Positions 7,439 through 15,226 are shown, counted from the first letter of the stretch. The stretch: 16,878 bases of DNA from UBA7332 sp051657165 (GCA_051657165.1 JBOFKD010000256.1:1-16878), one strand, 5' to 3'. Numbers and translations: made by a program. Notes: generated from the letters alone by a model not told the origin.

Positions 7439-8388
7439 AAAGTACAAACAATATCGATGAATTATTAGCAAAACATTTTGCAAATGAATCATTAACTACT
7501 GCTCAAGAAGTTGAACTTAATGAGTGGATAGATAATAACCGGGCTGAATTTGATCAGATCAGCTACTTATACAACCAACCTCTGCGCAATGATTCTGCAT
7601 TAATTTTTGATGCCGTTCATGCCTGGAAAGTTGTCGAACCAAAACTCAACTTCCAGAGAAACCGATTTAAGCTCAGAGGACTGAGTATCGGGATAGCAGC
7701 CAGTATAATCCTGCTTATCGGAGTTACATTATTCAGAATATACAGTAATCAGACTCAGATCATGGACTTTACAAATTCATCTCTTCTGATTAGTGAAGTG
7801 ACGCTTCCCGATCAGTCTGAAGTAACCCTGTATCCCGAAGCTTCCATTCATTATGAATCGAAAAAAAGAGAAGGTAACCGGATAGTTAATCTTACTGGAA
7901 AGGCTTTTTTTAAAGTCCGTAAATCCGAAGGGCGTCCGTTTATTGTTGACGCTTACAATACTCAGATAAAAGTTCTCGGCACATCCTTTCTGGTAAATGC
8001 CATCGCAAATGACGAAACCAATGTAAAAGTCAGAACCGGAATCGTAAGTGTAGAAAATGACGGAAGAGATATTATTCTGAAAGCAAATGAGCAGGTTGAT
8101 GTCACTCCTGACTCTATGGCTAAAAGTAAGATACATTATCCGGATATAGTATTTAACACAAAGCCCACGGTGCTGAAATTCCGGAATACAAATATGCAGG
8201 AGATTATCCAACAGCTAGAATCTGTTTTTGATATACGGATAGATATTGACACATCACTATTAAATCAATCCGTAACGACAACTGTCTGTACAGATAATAT
8301 TGACGATATTCTTTCGGAGTTATCCTACCTGACCAAGAGCAGATACCAGAAAGTATCGGATAAAAAATACAGGTTATACGCAGAGTAA
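7435..8388 (+). CDS. FecR-family anti-sigma factor
   Basis: A 317-residue inner-membrane anti-sigma factor. The cytoplasmic N-terminus (about 1-80) should bind the sigma factor encoded just upstream. One transmembrane helix follows at about 82-103 (GLSIGIAASIILLIGVTLF), then the periplasmic FecR domain at about 115-225 (LPDQSEVTLYPEASIHYES, GKAFFKV, FIVDAYNTQIKVLGTSF) and a C-terminal DUF4974 domain at about 245-315 (LKFRNTNMQEIIQQLESVF). This is the usual Bacteroidetes layout. The DUF4974 domain has an STN-like pattern similar to the signalling domain of the TonB receptor downstream, its predicted periplasmic partner. The start overlaps the sigma gene by 4 nt, and 9 bp separate its stop from the receptor ATG. 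Confidence 0.93.
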   Translation: MKSTNNIDELLAKHFANESLTTAQEVELNEWIDNNRAEFDQISYLYNQPLRNDSALIFDAVHAWKVVEPKLNFQRNRFKLRGLSIGIAASIILLIGVTLFRIYSNQTQIMDFTNSSLLISEVTLPDQSEVTLYPEASIHYESKKREGNRIVNLTGKAFFKVRKSEGRPFIVDAYNTQIKVLGTSFLVNAIANDETNVKVRTGIVSVENDGRDIILKANEQVDVTPDSMAKSKIHYPDIVFNTKPTVLKFRNTNMQEIIQQLESVFDIRIDIDTSLLNQSVTTTVCTDNIDDILSELSYLTKSRYQKVSDKKYRLYAE

Positions 8389-8397
8389 AAATTATTG

Positions 8398-10818
8398 ATG
8401 AGGCTAAAATTACTATTTGTAAGTTTTCTATTTTTTGTGTCTTTATATGCAGTAGCTCAAAAAAGCAGTGCATCTGTAATGACGGAAGAGGTTGTTCATA
8501 TAACAACCCCTTCCGCCTCTGTGCTTAAATGGTTTGAACTTATAGAAAAAAAAGGAATCATTCTCTCTTACAATTCATCTGCAATTGATTTGAATTGCAT
8601 CAAACAGATAGATGCCCGTAATATGCAGGTAGGAAAACTGCTTAAAGAGGTTTTATCAGATTACAAGCTTAAAATTATACCCTCCGGCACGAATAAGCTT
8701 ATATTACAGGTCGAGGCCAGAAAGAAATACAATGTTTCGGGAGTAATCCGGGAAGCCGGAACCTCCGAAAAATTATACGGAGGAGCAATCACATTTCAGA
8801 ATGAAGCTGGAGAAAACATTGTGATTGTATCCAATAGCAATGGCATGTACAATGTCAGACTGGCCGGTGGCACCTACCTGATGGAAATAAGCTATATCGG
8901 ATACCGGAAAAAGACAGATACGATCACTGTGAATCAGGATTTATTTCTGTCTGATGAGCTTATGCCTATCCCTTACGAAATTAAGGAAGTTTCCATTGAA
9001 CCCCAGAAAGGAGCGAATGATTTAGGCGAAATAGCTCCGTCGAACCTGCTGTCGTTTAACAACTCTGACATCTTTTCCCAAATACGTATTCTACCCGGTG
9101 TAATCGGAGCGTCCTCCAACGGTGATCTTCAGGTTAATGGCGGAAGTCAGGATGAGAATCTGATCTTACTGGATGGGATTCCGGTCTATCATACTGGACA
9201 TTTAAACTCCATGCTCCCTGCTTTTAATGGAGATGCTATTAAAAGTGTAGGATTTCATAAAAGCTTCTTCCCCACTCAATTCGAAGGAAGACTTTCTTCT
9301 GTCACGGATATCAAATTAAAAGAAGGAAATAAAACCGAACACTCTCAGACTCTTTCGCTGGATATGCCTGCTGCATCTGCCATGTTTGAAGGCCCGGTAG
9401 TAAAGAACAAACTGTCATATATGGTAAGCGGAAGACGGAGCTGGCTGGACTTCTTTGACAATTTGCTTTCTGAAGACAACAGGCTGAATCACTCCTTCTA
9501 CGACTTTAATGTCAAATTAGGTTTTTCGATCAATAAAAAAACCAGCTTGCAAGCTCTTGCTTACAAAGCCTGGGATAACTATTACGAATACAACAATAAA
9601 GAGAAATCATCTACACTGAAGTGGAGCAATGAACTTTATGCGCTTAAGTTCAACACTGTATACGGCGATAAATTATTTAACACAAATACAATTGCGTATA
9701 CCAGCTACAGCAACAGAGTACGTACCAGTCAGCTGGGGCTGGAAGGTCCGGAATTTCTTAAAAGTGGAATTAAAGAACTCACTCTTACATCAGAATTCAG
9801 TTACAATGTAGATAATGTGTACCGTGCGATCTGGGGAGTAAAAGGCTCAATAGAAGAATTCAATATTGCAGGTTTTGGCAATAATATGAAAAACAGATAT
9901 CAGCCGATCTCTCAGTTTTCACTCTTTTATGACAACCGGATCCGAATTACTGATAAATTATTCGGACAGATAGGAGTAAATTTTGTTGCCTATATGCCAA
10001 AGCATTTTGAAAATTACTACAGCGTTCAGCCCAGATTCTCATTTAAATACAATCTGGATGATAAAAACCTATTTTATGCCGGATTTTCAAGAATGGCTCA
10101 ATTCTATCACTACATGAGACTCGACTTCTATTTTCTCCCAACAGACTTTCAGATGCCGAGTATAGCAGGATATAAGCCCAGAACATCTAATCATTACGAA
10201 ATTGGATGGAAGTATTTTATGCCGGACGGACTGATTGATATATCAGCTTTTTACAAAGACAGAGATAATACCGTCTCGTTCAAACCGGGAGCCTATCCCT
10301 GGGATAGCAACTGGACGGATTATATCATGGTCGGAAGCGGTAAAAGCTATGGAATCCGCATGTATGCTCATAAAAACTGGAATAAGTTTGCGTTTCAGGC
10401 CTCTTATGCCTTTACCCGTAGCCTCGAGCATTTCCCTGAACTTCCGGACAGAGGCTATGTGCCTGCACTGACTGATGTACCACATGTTTTCAACACGGCT
10501 CTGAGCTATAAATTCAAAGTCCATTCAGCATTTTCCGTAGGAGCACTCATGCGCTCAGGAAGAATGATCGGAAACCTGTATGATTTCGATATTCTGCCGG
10601 CTGAATACTTCAGACGGATACGTATGCCTTTTAATTACAGGATTGATGCAAGCTATACTTATATCAAAGAGCTAAAAAAACCCGCAGCAAAAATCTTGCT
10701 GCGGGTAGGCCTCTACAATATTCTCGGGAATCCCTCTTACGAGGATATCATGGATTTCTATACTGTAGTTTTTCATCAGCATTGTTTACCTTACGGGTCA
10801 ATTTCGGTTAAGTTTTAG
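8398..10818 (+). CDS. TonB-dependent outer-membrane receptor/transducer with STN domain
   Basis: An 806-residue receptor counted from the ATG at 8398; a TTG at 8395 would add one Met and is unlikely to be used. A signal peptide ends near VAQ. It is followed by an STN signalling domain (about 28-100, SVLKWFELIEKKGIILSYN), a carboxypeptidase-regulatory-like domain (about 111-195, YNVSGVIREAGTSEKLYGG) and a plug (about 215-320, RILPGVIGASSNGDLQVNGG and ENLILLDGIPVYHTGH). A beta-barrel then runs to the final ISVKF. The STN domain marks it as a transducer that signals through FecR to the ECF factor. It is shorter than SusC proteins (about 1000 residues) and has no SusD gene behind it, so a small ligand, siderophore-like compound or peptide is as likely as a glycan. 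No plus-strand terminator was seen before the convergent lipoprotein gene 14 bp away. Confidence 0.92.
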   Translation: MRLKLLFVSFLFFVSLYAVAQKSSASVMTEEVVHITTPSASVLKWFELIEKKGIILSYNSSAIDLNCIKQIDARNMQVGKLLKEVLSDYKLKIIPSGTNKLILQVEARKKYNVSGVIREAGTSEKLYGGAITFQNEAGENIVIVSNSNGMYNVRLAGGTYLMEISYIGYRKKTDTITVNQDLFLSDELMPIPYEIKEVSIEPQKGANDLGEIAPSNLLSFNNSDIFSQIRILPGVIGASSNGDLQVNGGSQDENLILLDGIPVYHTGHLNSMLPAFNGDAIKSVGFHKSFFPTQFEGRLSSVTDIKLKEGNKTEHSQTLSLDMPAASAMFEGPVVKNKLSYMVSGRRSWLDFFDNLLSEDNRLNHSFYDFNVKLGFSINKKTSLQALAYKAWDNYYEYNNKEKSSTLKWSNELYALKFNTVYGDKLFNTNTIAYTSYSNRVRTSQLGLEGPEFLKSGIKELTLTSEFSYNVDNVYRAIWGVKGSIEEFNIAGFGNNMKNRYQPISQFSLFYDNRIRITDKLFGQIGVNFVAYMPKHFENYYSVQPRFSFKYNLDDKNLFYAGFSRMAQFYHYMRLDFYFLPTDFQMPSIAGYKPRTSNHYEIGWKYFMPDGLIDISAFYKDRDNTVSFKPGAYPWDSNWTDYIMVGSGKSYGIRMYAHKNWNKFAFQASYAFTRSLEHFPELPDRGYVPALTDVPHVFNTALSYKFKVHSAFSVGALMRSGRMIGNLYDFDILPAEYFRRIRMPFNYRIDASYTYIKELKKPAAKILLRVGLYNILGNPSYEDIMDFYTVVFHQHCLPYGSISVKF
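10674..10705 (-). terminator. Antisense terminator inside the TonB receptor gene
   Basis: A perfect 10-bp GC-rich stem (CCCGCAGCAA at 10681-10690 with TTGCTGCGGG at 10696-10705) has a 5-nt loop and is preceded on the plus strand by A7 (10674-10680). Read on the minus strand this is a model intrinsic terminator, a strong stem followed by T7. It lies in the last 145 bp of the receptor coding region, where it encodes KKPAAKILLR, and would end transcripts coming from the convergent lipoprotein gene. Confidence 0.75.
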
Positions 10819-10832
10819 GTTAGATTCAGAAA

Positions 10833-11279
10833 TTACTCTTTAAAGCTAAATGATGTTTCCCGTTTCAGTTCATCCCCATCGAATCCAAGAGAGGCATTTG
10901 TGTAAATATCAATCTCACTTTTATTAGAATATACTGTTTTGTTCATCGGTTGATTTTCAACTGCCATTTTCATTGTTCCTTTCAGATAAGAGGCTCTGAT
11001 CGAAAAGATATAGCCTCTGAATCCGGTTTTCACATTCATCGGAACATTATTCAGAACAACTCTGAATGGCAATTGGGCATCAACTTTTACTGTTTTTCCG
11101 GTCGCATCAATATATTCACCTATTAAATATAAATCTGAATTTCCTGGTATTTCTTCAAAAAAAGCTTCATAGGTTACAGTTTTGGATGTAGCATCCTCAT
11201 CATTTAGACTACAACTATTAAGGAACGATAAAGACAAGAGAGTCAGCATAAATAACAATATCTTTTTCATAAACTTCAT
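10833..11279 (-). CDS. Small lipoprotein of unknown function
   Basis: A 148-residue predicted lipoprotein with a signal peptide ending in LNSC (Cys23), followed by SLNDED, an acidic start that resembles a Bacteroidetes surface-export signal. The mature part is a small beta-rich domain (YLIGEYIDATGKTVKVDAQL, FRGYIFSIRASYLKGTMKM) without a family I recognise. Met4 is an alternative start. It is convergent with the TonB receptor, only 14 bp from its stop, and probably shares the antisense terminator located inside that gene. Whether it works with the signalling operon is unknown. Confidence 0.75.
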   Translation of the reverse strand: MKFMKKILLFMLTLLSLSFLNSCSLNDEDATSKTVTYEAFFEEIPGNSDLYLIGEYIDATGKTVKVDAQLPFRVVLNNVPMNVKTGFRGYIFSIRASYLKGTMKMAVENQPMNKTVYSNKSEIDIYTNASLGFDGDELKRETSFSFKE

Positions 11280-11403
11280 TTTTTAAGTTCGATTTAGTAT
11301 GAAATTCACCAGCATAACTATCCATAGGGAAATAAGGGGAATTTCCTTCATAAGAGAGTACAAGAAGAATCACTATAGCCAGTATGCCGGTGAATTTTTT
11401 CAT
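11218..11403 (-). CDS. Possible 61-residue membrane/exported mini-protein
   Basis: An ORF that starts with a convincing signal or membrane segment (MKKFTGILAIVILLVLSY) but has no lipobox Cys. It runs 62 nt into the next lipoprotein gene in another frame. The exported-looking N-terminus argues for a real or recently real gene; the long overlap argues against an intact one, and the C-terminal 20 residues are simply the other gene read out of frame. It could be a leader peptide coupled to the lipoprotein, or a lipoprotein truncated by a frameshift. Confidence 0.35.
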   Translation of the reverse strand: MKKFTGILAIVILLVLSYEGNSPYFPMDSYAGEFHTKSNLKNEVYEKDIVIYADSLVFIVP

Positions 11404-11648
11404 AACTAAACCAAAATAATATCCATTAACTAAACACCTGTGTTGTTTTTTTTCAAAAAGAATAATCCGGATGAAAAAAGCTAATCAGAGATAAATCCCG
11501 TCTTATAACTACACAAATCTTATTCTCATATATCCCTAAAACGCGACAATCCCAAAATACCCCTATGCTTCTCCCTCTTTTTTTGAAAAATCTTTTCTTA
11601 CACTTTTTTCTTCTCCCCGGTCCTCTGATTAGTCATCCCCCGACAACG
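11404..11648. other. Intergenic stretch without recognisable gene
   Basis: This 245-bp stretch separates the small lipoprotein/mini-ORF from the terminator of the sulfatase-lyase operon. It is AT-rich with long T runs (for example 11573-11584). It must contain the promoter for the minus-strand genes on its left, but I found no exact TAnnTTTG box with a partner; AAGATTTG at 11514-11521 on the minus strand is one mismatch away and unsupported. Nothing else stands out. Confidence 0.5.
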
Positions 11649-11685
11649 AAAAAAGGCTGTACGGAACAATTGTTCCGCACAGCCT
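11649..11685 (-). terminator. Intrinsic terminator of the sulfatase-PL6 operon
   Basis: A nearly perfect palindrome (11654-11685): AGGCTGT and CGGAACAA pair with TTGTTCCG and ACAGCCT, with a single A/C mismatch at 11661/11678. On the minus strand it is followed by T6. It lies 43 bp after the lyase stop codon and ends the operon. Confidence 0.85.
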
Positions 11686-11728
11686 CTCGCTATATATTTT
11701 CAGTGATCTGCCAACAGATCGTCTTTCT

Positions 11729-13273
11729 TTATTTTTTTCCTGCTGCTGGCAGTTTCCATACTCCGGATTTCGCATAATCGCCCGGGAATATACCTCCGGC
11801 CCAGGCAGGCCCAACTTCCGGTTTACGGATCGTCGCACCTTTTTGCCCCGATGTAATGATTGCTATAAAATCAAGATCCACACCTTCAATGTTTCGCTTC
11901 ATCTTTTCATTAATCAGCTCTTTTTTAGAAAGAGGTTTATATCCGTTCCATTGCTGAGTTTTCCCCTTACGGGTAATTTTAGCAGAAGTCAGTCCGTCTA
12001 AAGACTCTTCCACTCCGCTCTCCCAACCTGTATAGAAATTATTTTTCCACTGATTATTGTGCGCATTGCCATGCTCATCGTTTATCACTGTGTACTTTTT
12101 AAATGCATTCTGCAAAAACAAATTTTCCGTAAAGCGGATATCATGAGGCAACTCTACTTTATCAATACCGAAGCTCTCAACTCTGCGATCTCGGTGCGGA
12201 GCCATATGAAGAGCGGTTCCGCAAATATTCTCAAAAACATTCCCTACCACATCTGTATTATAAGCCAAAGCATGCTCTGAAGCCTTCGGTCCTACATTAA
12301 AGTATATAGCAGCATTACCTCTGTCCTTCAGTGTTTTTTCCAGATTAAAGTAGTTATTACCCACTAAGTGGCCACTACCCCATATATACATTCCTCCGTA
12401 ACCATGCATCGCATCAGTCGAAACAAACGAGTTACACAGTGCTACCTGATCATCCCCGTGACGGAAGTTTAAAGTTCCGCGGCAATTCACAAACAGATTG
12501 TTGAAGTAAACATTCTCACGTGACTTACTTGTTACGATTTCTGCTTCTGAATCCTGTCTCTCAAACACATTGTTATCTACCAGACACCGCCCGAAATCTT
12601 TCCGCCAGTATCCGATACGAATACCTCCGCCTGCATTTCCTTTTTTAGGTGGATTCGAAAAATAACAATGATCAATTCTGTGATACATCGGAATGCCGGG
12701 TTCCCCTTCATCCATCTTTTTAGGTGTATTATTCAGATTGATCACCTGATCCAGCGTCGCTTTCTCAATGAATGCACAATGATCAATACGGCAGTATTGC
12801 GGCACATTTCCTTCCTTATCCAGCGAAGTGGTTATATAAGCAGAGTTTGCATCATCAAATTTATAGAACATACAATCCGTGATACGGCAATGGCTGCCAT
12901 AGATAGCAACAAGCCCCGGTCCGTGAGACTTCCATTCTTTCGGATTGCGTGCCCCGTCTTTAAAATATACGCCCGACAAAGTAATGTAGTTTCCGCGCAA
13001 TTCGACTTTCACATCACCCGTAAAGAACACCTTTCCCGGATTTACAGCCTCAATCAGAACAGGCTTTTCACTCGTTCCGTCAGCTTTCACAATCAGACGG
13101 ATATTCTTGTAATCACCATCCTCCATCTGAATCGTTGTTCCGGCTGGCGCTTCAGAAGCAGCTTGCTGTAAACCTTCTGTCGAATTCACTTTCACTATTT
13201 GTGCATAAACTCCACCCGTACACAAAAACATAAAGCACATGCAAAGCAGTGCAATTGTATATATCTTTCTCAT
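11729..13273 (-). CDS. PL6 polysaccharide lyase, chondroitinase B type (dermatan sulfate lyase)
   Basis: A 514-residue secreted or periplasmic lyase with a signal peptide cleaved after VYA (residue 24) and a right-handed parallel beta-helix built of N-rich coils such as RIDHCYFSN, VDNNVFERQ and VGNNYF. Family PL6 cleaves uronic-acid polysaccharides by calcium-assisted beta-elimination. The residues I remember from Pedobacter heparinus chondroitinase B all occur here at the same numbers: calcium ligands Asn213, Glu243 and Glu245, Bronsted base Lys250 (VTSKS), Arg271-His272 (NFRHG), Glu333, and Arg318, Arg363 and Arg364 for substrate. That agreement favours dermatan sulfate (chondroitin sulfate B) over alginate, the other main PL6 substrate. 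It follows the sulfatase by 16 bp in one operon, as expected for sulfated glycosaminoglycan breakdown. Confidence 0.9.
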   Translation of the reverse strand: MRKIYTIALLCMCFMFLCTGGVYAQIVKVNSTEGLQQAASEAPAGTTIQMEDGDYKNIRLIVKADGTSEKPVLIEAVNPGKVFFTGDVKVELRGNYITLSGVYFKDGARNPKEWKSHGPGLVAIYGSHCRITDCMFYKFDDANSAYITTSLDKEGNVPQYCRIDHCAFIEKATLDQVINLNNTPKKMDEGEPGIPMYHRIDHCYFSNPPKKGNAGGGIRIGYWRKDFGRCLVDNNVFERQDSEAEIVTSKSRENVYFNNLFVNCRGTLNFRHGDDQVALCNSFVSTDAMHGYGGMYIWGSGHLVGNNYFNLEKTLKDRGNAAIYFNVGPKASEHALAYNTDVVGNVFENICGTALHMAPHRDRRVESFGIDKVELPHDIRFTENLFLQNAFKKYTVINDEHGNAHNNQWKNNFYTGWESGVEESLDGLTSAKITRKGKTQQWNGYKPLSKKELINEKMKRNIEGVDLDFIAIITSGQKGATIRKPEVGPAWAGGIFPGDYAKSGVWKLPAAGKK

Positions 13274-13289
13274 CTATTCTTAGTTTGTC

Positions 13290-14654
13290 TTAGTTTGCAG
13301 GAATGAAACGTGTATAATCTTTTCCGTTCTTTGGTTTATGAGAGGACAACCAGCTCTTCAGCATTTCGCGATGCTGCTCAATAACCGGTTTGTATTTTGC
13401 CTCAATAGCCAGATTGCGCATCTCACCTCTGTCATTCTCCATATCGTAAAGTTGCTCTCTGTATTTCCCTTTATCGTAAAGCACATACTTAAACTGCGGC
13501 GTACGCACCATCCAGCCTAACGAACCGCCCGTCTGAAGAAACGTTGTTTCGGTCACTACAAACGGCTGATGTTCTGCCTCTGTATTTCCCTTCTCAACCA
13601 ACTTTTTAAAACTTACACCCTGGCGACCTTCAGGCATATCCACCTGAGCCCATTCACAAACAGAAGGCATCAGATCGACACTGTTGTTAATCAGCTGGGG
13701 CATCACTTTCCCGGCATTCTTTTTCCCGGGCAAAGTCACAATAAACGGTATATTAGCTACCTCTTCATACAGAACTGTTTTCTGATTCCATTTGTGAGCC
13801 GCAGCACCATCACCATGATCACTCGTAAAGATGATAACTGTATTATCCCACAATTTATTCTTATCCAGCGCATCAACAATCTTACCGATCTCTCCGTCCA
13901 CATGCTCAATCATACGGTAGTAAGCATTCAGATAACGACGCCAGTCGTCAGACGAGAAGTCTACAGAAGGATAAAGTGCATAACTCAGCTTCTGCTCTGT
14001 AGCCAGTACAGTAGCATCGTAAGGATTACGGGCATGATTCAGCGGCAACCCCGGACACTCTTCCAATGCCGGCTCTTCAATCTTCACAAACGGAAGCTCC
14101 TGACCACGTGCATACTCACAAATATTATGGGGATTATCAAACGAAGCTACCAGAAAGAAAGGTTTATCGTGTTTTTTATTCAGATACTCCACACAAGACT
14201 CGGCCAAACCATAGTCGTTATGTTCATGCAGAGTTTTAAATCCAAATTCGCCGTCAGGCATCGAAGCCGTATGGGCATGCCATTTACCGGCATAAGCACA
14301 ATCATAACCGCTATTCTTCAGCAATACACCCAAAGTTGTATCATGAAGTTTCAGGTCCATCGGTTGATTATTTTTTTCTGTTCCAATCTCAGAAGGCATA
14401 AATCCTGTAAACATCGACGAGCGGGCCGGCCCACTCAGCGGTGATGCAGTATAAGCATTTTCGAATCTCATTCCGGCCTTTGCCAGTCTGTCCAGATTCG
14501 GTGTCTTCAATTCTGGGTTACCCGCACAGCTCAATCCATTGGCTATGTGCTGATCTGTCATAATGTAAATGATATTCGGACGTTTTTCTGCATAAGCAGA
14601 GCCTGCTACACAAACCAGTCCGGCAAACGCTATAAGCTTTCTTCCTGTGTTCAT
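13290..14654 (-). CDS. S1-family sulfatase, serine-type, probably acting on glycosaminoglycan
   Basis: A 454-residue exported sulfatase with a signal peptide cleaved near AYA (residue 22). The formylglycine motif is LSGPARSSMFTG, with Ser74 as the residue to be oxidised and Arg78. A serine at this place needs the anaerobic radical-SAM maturase anSME, which is not in this window. Metal and catalytic positions include Asp34 (TDQH), Lys124 and His126 (GKWH), and Asp279-His280 (SDHGDG). It is the first gene of the operon with the chondroitinase B-type lyase, so removal of sulfate from dermatan or chondroitin fragments, for instance GalNAc 4-sulfate, is likely. The exact S1 subfamily and position specificity cannot be read from the sequence alone. 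Confidence 0.9.
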   Translation of the reverse strand: MNTGRKLIAFAGLVCVAGSAYAEKRPNIIYIMTDQHIANGLSCAGNPELKTPNLDRLAKAGMRFENAYTASPLSGPARSSMFTGFMPSEIGTEKNNQPMDLKLHDTTLGVLLKNSGYDCAYAGKWHAHTASMPDGEFGFKTLHEHNDYGLAESCVEYLNKKHDKPFFLVASFDNPHNICEYARGQELPFVKIEEPALEECPGLPLNHARNPYDATVLATEQKLSYALYPSVDFSSDDWRRYLNAYYRMIEHVDGEIGKIVDALDKNKLWDNTVIIFTSDHGDGAAAHKWNQKTVLYEEVANIPFIVTLPGKKNAGKVMPQLINNSVDLMPSVCEWAQVDMPEGRQGVSFKKLVEKGNTEAEHQPFVVTETTFLQTGGSLGWMVRTPQFKYVLYDKGKYREQLYDMENDRGEMRNLAIEAKYKPVIEQHREMLKSWLSSHKPKNGKDYTRFIPAN

Positions 14655-14712
14655 CTCAGATAAAAATCGTTAGTTTCTGTTGTTGATAGGTTATCGGAGC
14701 ATAAAAGTAAAA

Positions 14713-14743
14713 AAAAACTATGATATCTGTTAGTCATCTTCAA
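14713..14743 (-). promoter_or_regulatory. Weak candidate promoter of the sulfatase-PL6 operon
   Basis: On the minus strand the order is TTGA (14743-14740), a 19-bp spacer, and TAGTTTTT (14720-14713). The -7 box has one mismatch to TAnnTTTG and the -33 box is imperfect, but the spacing is right. The box lies 58 bp before the sulfatase ATG. Confidence 0.3.
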
Positions 14744-14819
14744 CATAATAATCAAGTTCTCTTTTGAGTTCATTTTTGACCCATCGCGGAGACACTTACG
14801 CTGTTTTTTTCCAAATTTC

Positions 14820-14974
14820 ACCGTCACCCGTCACCTTTTATTGTAAATTATTGATTTTAAGAAGCATACAGGTGACGGTAAGAGTGACGGTAAGGTGACG
14901 GTAAATTCAGTCTACCGTCACCCATAAACAACTAATAATCAGCGCCTATTTACTAACGATGACGGGTGACGGTA
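14820..14974. repeat. Cluster of seven GTGACGGT-type repeats in both orientations
   Basis: Direct copies (RGTGACGGTA) lie at 14871-14880, 14883-14892, 14894-14903 and 14965-14974. Inverted copies lie at 14820-14829 with an adjoining CGTCACCT half at 14828-14835, and at 14913-14923. The outermost copies form a perfect 14-bp inverted repeat (14820-14833 with 14960-14973), and 14894-14903 with 14913-14922 form a 10-bp hairpin with a 9-nt loop. The arrangement resembles a set of binding sites for one protein. I cannot name the protein. Confidence 0.8.
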
Positions 14975-15109
14975 GATTTTGAGAAAAAATCGCTCATGTG
15001 AATGAGATTACTGGTCTTATCGTTCTTGTATGTCAATACGCTATGTTACCCTACGAATTCCGTTTTTTGAAATTTCATTCTTCTAAGCAAAATTGTGTGA
15101 TCATGTCGG

Positions 15110-15187
15110 TTTGCAAGTAGCAAACTGAAATTAGCAAGTAGCAAAATAAGTTTTGCAAGTAGCAAACTTTTATTTGCAAGTAGCAAA
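15110..15187. repeat. Four 15-bp dyads at exact 21-bp period
   Basis: The unit TTTGCAAGTAGCAAA occurs at 15110-15124, 15131-15145 (TTA instead of TTT at the start), 15152-15166 and 15173-15187. Each unit is itself a dyad (TTTGC / GCAAA around AAGTA). The 6-bp spacers CTGAAA, ATAAGT and CTTTTA differ from one another, while the units are conserved, so selection acts on the unit rather than on a simple tandem duplication. The period of 21 bp is two DNA turns, which puts all sites on one face of the helix. Confidence 0.9.
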
Positions 15188-15226
15188 TAAATACACTCAT
15201 AAAAACCTCCGCTCCGCTTCAAAAAA

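Noticed and set aside
8395..8397. TTG start of the TonB receptor
   Set aside because: An ATG follows directly at 8398 and gives the natural signal peptide; TTG adds only one residue.
6215..10818. SusC/SusD polysaccharide utilisation locus
   Set aside because: The receptor is about 200 residues shorter than SusC proteins and no SusD gene follows; the GAG enzymes downstream are on the other strand with their own terminator.
12668..13171. Plus-strand ORF (167 codons) opposite the PL6 lyase
   Set aside because: Shadow of a well-supported enzyme gene on the other strand.
11729..13273. Alginate lyase assignment for the PL6 enzyme
   Set aside because: Possible for the family, but full agreement with chondroitinase B residue numbers, including substrate arginines, and the adjacent sulfatase favour a sulfated glycosaminoglycan.
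13569..14444. Long plus-strand ORF (291 codons) opposite the sulfatase
   Set aside because: It is the antisense shadow of a sulfatase gene with all catalytic motifs intact; its composition is rich in His, Ile and Arg without domains.
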